From NCBI GenBank assembly GCA_949752745.1, contig OX457024.1, forward strand, positions 45,760,490-45,824,489: a stretch of DNA of 64,000 nucleotides. The letters are read 5' to 3'. This DNA comes from Protula sp. h YS-2021 (taxonomy: Eukaryota > Annelida > Polychaeta > Sabellida > Serpulidae). Shown one piece after another: positions 55,680-64,000 of the stretch. Each line of letters starts with the position of its first letter. Within the stretch, counting starts at the first letter, position 1. A model generated the notes under the pieces. It was not told where the DNA came from. It ran no database searches and saw nothing but the letters and a program-made list of their open reading frames with translations. A program made the position numbers and the translations under genes.

Positions 55680-56473
55680 CAGTGGAACCTCTGAAATAGG
55701 ACCACCCTTGGGACCGGATAAAATGTGCCCTATTTCAGAGGTGGTCCCATTTGAGAGAGTTAGTCCTACTTGGGTAAAATTTTGCGGGTTGACCGCAGAT
55801 TCAAGTTTGATGTCCAAACACAAAGAAAGCATTCTATTTTGCATACTTTTGCAACTGTATTTAGCAAACGAGTCCAGTTTTGTTTCCACCGAAAGTTTGT
55901 CTGAAAATCAAAGAGTTTCTCTGAAAATAAAACTAATCTGTTTTCGAACTGCAGCACAAAAAGTTCTTTTTCTATTGTTGCGTGGTAAATATAAGCGGAA
56001 GGGAACCCCATTAAAAGTGGAGAACGTGAATAGCGCTTTTACTCGTTTTACGAAATGAAACGTTAGAAGAATAGGTACCACATAAATTAAGATGTCTCGG
56101 GTTTGTATATTGTCAGCCGCTATTGTTTAGACAAGGTACAAAAGTATAGATAACAAAACTAAGCCCCTGTCTGGTTACACACTTGCTACCATAATCCCTA
56201 GCAACAATATCTAAGACGGCAACATGCTCAGTGTTGTAAGTAATGTGCCGCAAAAATACAGTGGATTCCCCACTGACTGACAGTGGTCCGATCTCAGGCA
56301 TTTTGAAGGCTCGGGACCGAAAAAAGCGGCCCGAAGTGGTCCGATCTGAGGTGGTTCCAATTGGGAGTTTTCTTAACCATTAAAGTCAATGGAGCGCATT
56401 TGGGACCGAAAAAATGTGCACTGATTCAGAGGTGGTCCCAAGAGGGAGGTGGTCCGATGCCGAGGTTCCACTG
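55680..56473. mobile_element. Pogo/Tigger-like non-autonomous element, 794 bp
   Basis: Left end CAGTGGAACCTCTGAAATAG, right end the complement CAGTGGAACCTCGGCATCGG. Words like GGTGGTCCCA and GGGACCG recur near both ends. No transposase. A 110-bp block at 55957-56068 is related to the sequence beside the DIRS repeat (22800-22910), so another repeat is nested inside. Confidence 0.75.
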
Positions 56474-57099
56474 TATATTTTATATTTCACAATCTCTGCC
56501 TTTTTAAACCTCGGTTTCATTTCAACACGCCACTTTGTGAGTGATGTCAATTGCCATTTTGTCCAGACCGCAAGGGGTAGGAATTTTTTAAAATCATTCT
56601 GGACATATTGTGAATTTATTTCGGTAGAGAGATCAATGCTGATAAATTTTTTTAATAGAACATGGGGTTTGCAGAATTAAAAATGTCAGTCGTAATAGTA
56701 ATTAAGATTTTGTTCGAGGTATTTAAATACAAATATGACTTGCATAAATATAATATATCAGTGATTATCCTATAGTAAATGTTAAACATTGTACAATGGA
56801 ATGTTGATCTGAAATGAAAATAAACAGGACTGTCTAGCAATGAAGAAAAAAAATAAATAAAAAACAGTTAGGGCATGTCCCGACATAAAACAAAAAAATT
56901 GTCCAGACCAATATGCCACCTATGTCTGCTGATTAAAAAGCCGAAATGCTCAAAAATTCACCATAATTGTTTTCATTTTCAAGAAACAAATAAAAGTGGT
57001 TGGATGGGAGGGGGTGGGTTTAAATTTTCGTAAATAATACGTGAAAAGGTCTAAATATAATTTCAGTCACTCATTTCCACCACTTCACTACTCAAAAAT
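56474..57099. other. No gene recognised
   Basis: AT-rich sequence without supportable features. Confidence 0.5.
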
Positions 57100-57845
57100 T
57101 GTGTTGTTATTATTGATACCAATAATTCAATTTTTCATCTCCAAAATTTAATTGACGAATTGTTACATTTTACATAAATGTGTGTCTCCCTTAAAATTTT
57201 TTAAGTTTTTAAGATTGAATTTTTGATCTCAAAAATAAATTTTTGCTATCTACAATTCAATTATTGATAGTAAAACGTAAATTAATGAGATTTATATTGG
57301 TTTATTGGTATCTTTAATTATATTTTGATATCAAAAATAAGCATTAAATGTTAAAACGGCATTCCATAAGATTCTGTATACAAGGGCAAGTCCGTGTTTC
57401 ATTCACAAACATTTGCTTCTGAAATTTAGATACAGAATTTAACTTCTGATATCTAAAAACAATTTTATATACATTTAAATTATTTTGATACTAAAATACA
57501 TTTTCGTATATCTCTAAGCATTTGTTAATATCAACTTTTATATTTTGAAATCAAAAATATACATAGAGATATCTAAAATATAATTACAGATAATAAAAAT
57601 TAAGTTTTGATACAAAACAAGAAGACTTTTGAGATCGAAAATTAATTCTTGATATCAATAATTGCGTCATAAATGTGAAAATGACATTCCACACGCCGGT
57701 CACATCTGTTAAGATGATGAGAAATTTGCCTACAAACCGGTTCTCATCACGCTTCAGAACGTATCAAAAACGTTAAATGTCAAGCAAAAAAAAATCCCTT
57801 TTGAATCAAATTCGAACACCTTGATAACTTTCACCCCCACCCCCT
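57100..57845 (-). repeat. GATATC-rich dispersed repeat, copy 2
   Basis: Reverse-oriented relative of 43925-44335, with an expanded inner part of TTTTGATATCAAAAAT words. It ends in the complement of CAAGGTGTTCGAATTTGATTC. Confidence 0.6.
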
Positions 57846-59890
57846 GAACTTGGAGTGCAAAATGTTCACCACATTATCTGTGAGTTGAATCGAAGCCAGA
57901 AGCATCAGGTATTGTAGAATGCTTGTGTGCACAATTCAATTTGCGGTGTCTTTTTTTCTGGATTCGAATTGCAGTTCCGAAAGAATTCCTCTTTTTGTGG
58001 AAAACAAGAAATACTGGATAAGAATTACCCCTCCTTTGAAAACAAGAAATACTAGATAAGAATTACCCCCCCCCCCCTTTGAACCAAACTTGCACTTGCT
58101 CTTCTTTGTTTGTTTGTTTGTTTTGAGGGGAGGGAGAAATCACCAGGGTGTTGGAAGATAACTATGAATGGATTACCTGGAACCACCTCGGCGGATAATA
58201 CCACTGAGACATATCCAATTGCTCGCGTTCAAGTAGTTACTTTTAGATATGACACAATCTTGTATCAGTTGTACATATCCAAAGAGATTAATGCATGAAT
58301 GCGAAGTAAGGCAGGACCCAAGTTGTGACGGATGATATATACAGTTAGTTTATATAATACCAGGCATACCCATATAAAGTAAACCAGTTTGTTTTGCAGC
58401 AGTAGCGTAGTCGTGACGGGAGGGGGTAAAAAAGCAAACAACAATTTCATTTTACAACAAAACTGAACAGCATTTATCGGTATGTCAACCCTTTTTATCT
58501 AACAATAAGTTTCCCCCTATGACAAGTTCACCTCCAAGATATTGTGTTGTGTGTTGGCAGAAGGGTTGTTATTTTTGTCCATTTGCGGGCCCGTTCTGAA
58601 GGCGATGCGGTGTCAGGCTGGTTCTAATTGGAGACACGGAAAAACTACAAACAAACAGAGAGGGGGGGGGGGGGGAGTGGTAGGGGAGTTCTTGGGCGCT
58701 GCACCGACAATATTGTAATGAATGAGTAACGATAAACATTTAGCATACGTGAGATGGGGGTGGGGTGGGATAGGCTGAGAGGGGGGAGGGCGGGTACTTT
58801 TAAACGTCTTTCCAACAAGTACACATATCTTATTATTTATGTTCACGTCCTTACTACTCTTCTCAGTCACTCCATTCTTCCCAGGTCAGCGTTCCGTCCG
58901 CATTTGTACGATAACCGCTGTGATAAAATTCAACGAACAACAACCCAAGATTCCGCTGTTTACAATTTTTAAAAATTCTAGGGATTGCCACATGTGTCAC
59001 GGGATTACACTGGAATTATACTTTAAGAGGAGGGGGGGGGGATTGAGCGTGGGTAGGAGGGAGGGGGGTGGGTTCTGAAATTTATCAAAATGCAGCTGGA
59101 AGCATTGTCGATTCGAAAAGAGCACTGACTTATTTATTAATCTAAAAAATCCGGTCAAGTCGAAATTATGGCGTCCGACTGCTGAAAGACAAGTGTCCGT
59201 AACACTGAAAATCGCGGGCCATAAAGAACAGAACTGTTCCATTCAGGCTTTAATACAGTTTTAAATACATAATTTAGTAGCTTAAGTTATGCATAGCAAT
59301 TTGATAGATATTTAAAAATGAGAAAGACGATTACTCTATTACAACATTTTATGAAGACCCTTTTTCACAGGGTTTATCGCCATTAATTTCCTCAACTTCC
59401 TTAATCCCCATTCACGCAGTTGTCCTGTCGAAGCGGTTCAGGCCTGAATTTCAATAATCAGCGAAGCTTTACAAAACTGTTGCGAAATAGCACCTATTGT
59501 ATGATGTAAAACCCCAGCGGATTTGAAAAGGGTGCTGTTAGGTCACATGCAAAATAACTACTTATATAAATAACGTCTCTCCAACCGACACGCGCAGAAG
59601 GGCATACATAGAAGTTAAATTCACCAAAAAGTCTGGGTGTTTTACTTAAATTTTTCACTGATTTCTTATGTGCTTAGAATTTTCATTTTTTTGTCAAAAT
59701 ATCACAACCTCCTGGTAGTCTAAAATGAAGAAATACGAAAACACAAATTCAGTATATAAAAACACATTTTTTTTGTTACGAAAACACAAAGATGCGAAAG
59801 CACAAATTTTAATGACTGTCATATAATTAAGTGCTTCAGTGTTTCAAAAGCAAATAGTCTAGTTAGTGTCTCGGCAGGACAGCTAAATCC
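57846..59890. other. No gene recognised
   Basis: Several C or G homopolymers (58068-58078, 58664-58675, 59032-59041) and a 45-bp duplication at 57985-58079 (GAAAACAAGAAATACTGGAT / ...ACTAGAT followed by AAGAATTACCCC). The open frames run through G-rich or C-rich sequence and are not supported. Confidence 0.5.
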
Positions 59891-60184
59891 TATATATGTT
59901 ACAGTAAATCTGTGTAATCAGTAATTTCACGTAATTCCTAAAACTTTTAGGAATTACGTGAAATTACTGTCGGGGCCAGGAATTACGCGAAATTACTAAA
60001 ATCTTCAGGAATTTCATGTATTTACTGTTTTCAAGGGTGTTTAATTTCACAAATTTCCTAAACCTCAGTTAGTAAATATGCGTAATTAAAGTCGAACAAA
60101 GTTAAACGATGACGAAAACTGGAGGAACACGCTTACATGAACTTAGCTTCTCATAGATTATTTCGACCTTTGTGAGTCCTTTTT

Positions 60185-60435
60185 ATCTTGAATTGCAATT
60201 CGTGAACTCACTCACATAAGGTGACATTTGGTGTCATTTTGGTGTCATTTGCCGAAGATAGAATTACATATTGAGACCTTTGTTTTCATCTCGAATTGCA
60301 AATGTTACAAAGCTAAGATCACTCTCGAGTCCCTTTTTACCTTGAATTGCAATTTGTGCACTCACTCACCTGAGGTGAGATTTGGTGTCATTTGCCGGGG
60401 ATGGAATTACATATTGAGACCTTTGCTTTCATCTC
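60185..60435. repeat. Two ~130-bp tandem units
   Basis: CTTGAATTGCAATTCGTG, ACTCACTCAC, GTGTCATTTGCCG and GAATTACATATTGAGACC occur twice (60187-60300 and 60350-60435) inside the inverted-repeat element. Confidence 0.75.
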
Positions 60436-60457
60436 CAATTATTGTTAGTATTGTGAT

Positions 60458-60631
60458 TTAAAACTTGAAAGGGGATTATCTGGAGGGCAGAGTTTTGTTA
60501 AATGCAACTGCGTGGGCAGCAAACGATGTGAAGCGAACAGGTGTAAATGTTTCAAAAACAAAGTAAAATGTAAAAGCAGATGTCACAGCAGTTTGGCATG
60601 CAAAAATAAACAAGCATGTCCAAGGACATGA
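60458..60631 (+). pseudogene. Cys-rich C-terminal tail of a KRBA2/Ginger-like integrase
   Basis: The frame LKLERGLSGGQSFVKCNCVG continues with SKRCEANRCKCFKNKVKC, then KSRCHSSLACKNKQACPRT and a stop at 60631. The pattern C-x-C, C-x4-C-x-C, V-x-C-x3-C-H-x4-C is, from memory of the family, the conserved tail of KRBA2-like integrases related to Ginger/gypsy. The integrase core is absent upstream, so only the 3' end of the gene survives. It was below the size at which open frames are usually listed. Confidence 0.6.
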
Positions 60632-60759
60632 CCCAGCCGAGTTACTAAACAAGAAAAGAGAGAAAAACTCTGAAACGAATACTATTAGGCCAAAAAATAA
60701 AGAACTCTTTTTCCTAACGTAACTTTTTCATAGTTTTAATACACAAAAACGAGTTTTTG

Positions 60760-61320
60760 GAAGCTACCCGAAAAGGTATGTTGGAGAGGTCGGGTTTCGA
60801 CGATTCACATATTTACCGACATTTACACAATTTTACAAAATTTTGAAAATTCCACCATTTCGGCATTTTTTATCATTTGCGAAAAAAAGCAAAGTCCAGG
60901 TGGAGAAGCACCTAAGAAACTTTCGATTAAAATTTTAGAACTATTTGAAAAAGACTGAGAGAAATGAATGGTTTGACAATTCAGTTATTTACTACCATTT
61001 ATTCCGGTTTTTGCCAAACTTCAAAGTTCAGCCATTTCGTCAGTTTTTGGCGAACGGCGAAAAAAAGTAATAGCCTGGTAGGCGAACCCCTGAGGAACAT
61101 GCCTACGTAACATCTAAACGATTGGAGTAAAACTGTAGGAGGAGTAGCATTTTAAAAATGGATCAAAACGGGCTCAAAAAGTGCCGCCATTTTGTCAGTT
61201 TTTCGTCAGTCGTCAAAAAAAGTAATAACCAGGCGAGGGACCACCCAGGGAACATTCCTGCTTAATATTAAAACGATTGGAACAAACTGTAGGAGGAGTA
61301 GCATTTTAAAGAAAAGGTTT
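60760..61320. repeat. Three ~185-bp tandem units
   Basis: Shared blocks: CCATTTCGTCAGTTTTTGG, GCGAAAAAAAGTAATAGCC, CCTGAGGAACATGCC, AAACGATTGGA and GTAGGAGGAGTAGCATTTTA. Units 2 and 3 are the most alike; unit 1 is decayed. Confidence 0.75.
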
Positions 61321-61469
61321 AACATACGCACAAACATTCAAGCCACCTATAGTTATACGACAAACCAGTCCGACAAAGTCCTCTGGGTTAATTGAGCTCA
61401 TATCAGCATTTGCCTTCAGTAAAGACATGTGTTTCATTTGAAACATTGTTAGAACTCTATTTGACTATG

Positions 61470-61575
61470 ATGCCGTTTGTTTTGATTTGAGTAAAGACAT
61501 GTATTTTGTATTCGATTTGAGTGAAGACATGCATTCTGTACTTGATTTGAGTAAAGACATGCATTCTGTATTTGA
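61470..61575. repeat. Three 33-bp tandem units
   Basis: GATTTGAGTAAAGACATG followed by CATTCTGTA occurs three times in a row, near the right end of the inverted-repeat element. Confidence 0.85.
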
Positions 61576-61833
61576 AACCATGGTAGAAGCGATGTATTTG
61601 ATCACTGCAGTGTTGATTCAAATCTTGAAATGCTAACACATTTTTTTTGTTTAATTCACAGTTTAGTAATTTCGTGTAATTACTGACCTCCTGTTTCAGT
61701 TATTACATGAAATTCCCGCAGATTTTAGAAATTTCGCGTAATTCCTGGCCCCGACAGTAATTTCACGTAATTCCTAAAAGTTTTAGGAATTACGTGAAAT
61801 TACTGATTACACAGATTTACTGTAACATATATA

Positions 61834-64000
61834 CTACCTTCTATTTTATAGTCTCAATTCTAAACCTATTATACACTACATTAAGTCATATAGTCTCAGT
61901 TCTAGGCATCCGCTGGTAGAAATATGAAAGATACCCTTTTTAACGTACCGCTTTCTGTTTAAGTAAAAGTATATGTTCCGGTGGAAAGTTTCGTCCAAGA
62001 ACTGTGCTTTGGCTTGAATGGCTGGATTTACATGTCTCGGTGCATGTAAGCTCTGGAGCACAAGGGAAATTTAATACAAAAGATGCTTGGGTCTTTAAAG
62101 CCACTGCTGGATGGCTGGTTTTAGATTTTATGATCCAACACTGTTACATAAATCCACAGCACTCCAGAAGTGTAATCTTTGATGTTGCTGTGCTAATGAG
62201 GTAGCTGATTACAATTTGTGTTACCGTTAATTTGTGTTTTCATAATATATCCGTCTAAACAGATGAAATGATCTGCCATTCGATGCATTTTGACGACAAT
62301 GGCCTCTTATATCTCCATATATTTATACTTCAATGTTTTGTCTTGATGCTTATAAACTGCTAGTGAATCCTACCTTTAAAGAGTGAAACATAGATTTTCT
62401 TGTTTTCTTTGACACTTTTTTTGCGGATTTCTCTCTGTAATATGGAAGGGGGGGGGGGGGGGGTTGTAGATTCTGTCAGAAATCGAACAGGTTCATGTTT
62501 GCACCTGAAGCAATCTGATTGTTATTCAGATTACTTTTTTATAGTGAAAAGAAGGTTTCGTTACAAATAACACTATCATAAATTGAACATTCATCTCAAA
62601 AGGGTATCTCTAATGGTAGGGGAATATTCTAATGGGTTCAATGCATGCGCGTGTTCTGACGAAAGTTAGAGGGTATGTTACAAAAGTAAATGCAACAAAA
62701 TCAGAGGCTTTTGTAACTATGAGTTATAGTCTAACAGAGTATCTCAACAAATTCTACACCACATCTCACGCCCCCTACGCAAAAACCATTAATTCCTTTG
62801 ATGTCAAAATAATTTATTGTCAGGTTTTTGTAGATTATGAAAGCGTACAACGTCTACTTGCCCATGTCATTTAGACCTCGGAACTGAGACATCATCTAGA
62901 CCTTGATGCGATTTGGTTGTTTCGATGTCAAAATCGACGTTACATCGAAGTGAAAATGTTTACTACTATATAACATATTAAAAACTGTGTTATGTACAGT
63001 TTTTTGTGTAATTTATTCCTCTCAATAAAGTGTATGGTTAATTCTAAAAATTTAATTCTTCGAGATAGCAATTTTTATGATCTCAAGTGCATTTTTAGCT
63101 ACTATAGAGATATTTTTGCGTATTATATAGGAGAGCTGTTTTAATATTTTCGCTTTTTCTCTCTCGTCTTGCAAATATCTTGCTTTGAAATTTGACAGGG
63201 ACGTCCTACAGACCTTTCTCCCATGCACAGTGTTCTGATTTGTTTGCTCATTTAGGGTAAAATAACAAAATGCTTCCATCAAAAACTCTTTCATCTGGAG
63301 CCATTTATGTTTAGGCATTGGCTCGTTGGCTTGAGAAGATAGATGTTCTGAGTCCAAGCCCCATTTAAGGAACAAATTTTCAGTGTCTTGTTTGCCAGTC
63401 TCTGCGAGCTGTAGTTATTCTTCTGCTTCCTCAAATAGAAATTATTATTTTTAATTCTTGTGTTTGTTTTGCGATTTTCTTCAAATTTCAAAAATATTGA
63501 CCAAACACAGACAAATGTCCGGAAACAAGACAAAAATGCATTAACAGTATTATTTCACTTTAATAGGGCAATAGGAATAACCTATACTCCAGGTTCTCGG
63601 TAATAAAAGAACAATTGTAATTGTCCTTAATCCCTGATCTCAGTAATAAATTCATGAAACTGTGTGCAGGCGACCCGTAGCCGACCTTTTGTCTGTCTTC
63701 TAACTTTTTTTCATGAGATATTTTGTCGTGTATCAGATATCAGTTTAGATAAGCAATTTATTCATTCTTAAACGGCCATATTGCACCTTTCCAGTGTATG
63801 AGAAAAGGAAAACCCTGTTGGATTACATTCATACTTATTGTTAAATAAAATGAGACAGTGAGCAATGACTGTTATTTTCCTTTTAAATAATCCTGTGTCC
63901 TTTATTTTCAACTTCAATTACTTAGCTTCTAAGTAAAGACAATTGTTTGCTTACTTGGTCTGCCACAGGTTTGATCATTGGATTATAAACAGGATTAAGT
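61834..64000. other. No gene recognised
   Basis: AT-rich sequence. A G run at 62445-62463 and a weak ACGTTG-family trace at 62925-62950. The minus-strand frames at 63052-63533 have no domain I recognise. If the SEA/EGF gene has a distant first exon, it could lie here or beyond. Confidence 0.45.

Larger units (their letters stand above)
59891..61833. mobile_element. 1.94-kb element with ~110-bp inverted repeats and integrase tail
   Basis: Both ends start GTTACAGTAAATCTGTG, then AGTAATTTCACGTAATTCC, TTTTAGGAATTACGTG and CGGGGCCAGGAATTACGCG. They are nearly identical over more than 100 bp, and the arm itself contains a perfect hairpin (GTAATTTCACGTAATTCCTA / its complement). The inside holds a cysteine-rich coding tail at 60458-60631 and three sets of tandem repeats. 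It is a deletion derivative of a larger coding transposon. Confidence 0.8.

Noticed and set aside
63052..63533. Two overlapping minus-strand frames of 107 and 80 residues
   Set aside because: No domain, splice context or repeat partner that I can recognise; a worn repeat is possible but unsupported.

Overview
The window looks like AT-rich nuclear DNA of an invertebrate animal, perhaps an anthozoan cnidarian or another early-branching or marine invertebrate. The taxon is an inference with low certainty. The evidence is a spliced gene with short phase-1 EGF exons and SEA-domain exons, GT-AG introns, no operons, and a very dense and varied load of transposons: a DIRS-like tyrosine-recombinase retrotransposon, a non-LTR retrotransposon, MULE, Tc1 and pogo-like remains, and many small inverted-repeat elements.

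The only confident host gene is on the minus strand, from 42603 down to 10497. Twelve exons could be assembled with every splice phase agreeing. They encode a type II membrane protein: a tyrosine- and serine-rich cytoplasmic N-terminus, one signal-anchor transmembrane helix, a Thr/Ser-rich stalk, two SEA domains in tandem and then at least two EGF-like domains. The first (start-codon) exon and the 3' end were not found. The second SEA domain keeps a G-S-L-V-V cleavage motif; the first has G-R-L-R-V at that position. An intron of 18.25 kb (17781-36030) splits the first SEA domain.

That intron carries a nearly complete DIRS-like element on the minus strand (22703-30501: gag-like, reverse transcriptase, RNase H and tyrosine recombinase) bounded by two 165-bp direct repeats that look identical by eye. 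It also holds a possible two-exon small gene on the plus strand (19615-21346) inside an element whose inverted arms are minisatellites, a pogo/Tigger-like element, a second minisatellite-armed element at 31490-32300 and a Tc1-like relic near 33500.

Left of the gene (1-10.4 kb) is repeat territory: a pair of hairpin-ended elements (3.87-5.2 kb), a composite region with inverted arms at 5.6 and 8.3 kb that holds TGACGTCA-rich tandem arrays, and a decayed acidic-tailed reading frame. Right of the gene (42.6-64 kb) no host gene was recognised. This part holds an 11-unit 15-bp array forming one arm of a small element (45861-46240), a 1.7-kb element with repeated inverted arms (49300-51005), a nest of small element plus LINE inside a palindromic element (51268-55345), a pogo-like element (55680-56473) and a 1.94-kb element with long inverted repeats and the cysteine-rich tail of a KRBA2/Ginger-like integrase (59891-61833).

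The most unusual recurring theme is small inverted-repeat elements whose arms are themselves minisatellites; at least four unrelated examples lie in 33 kb.
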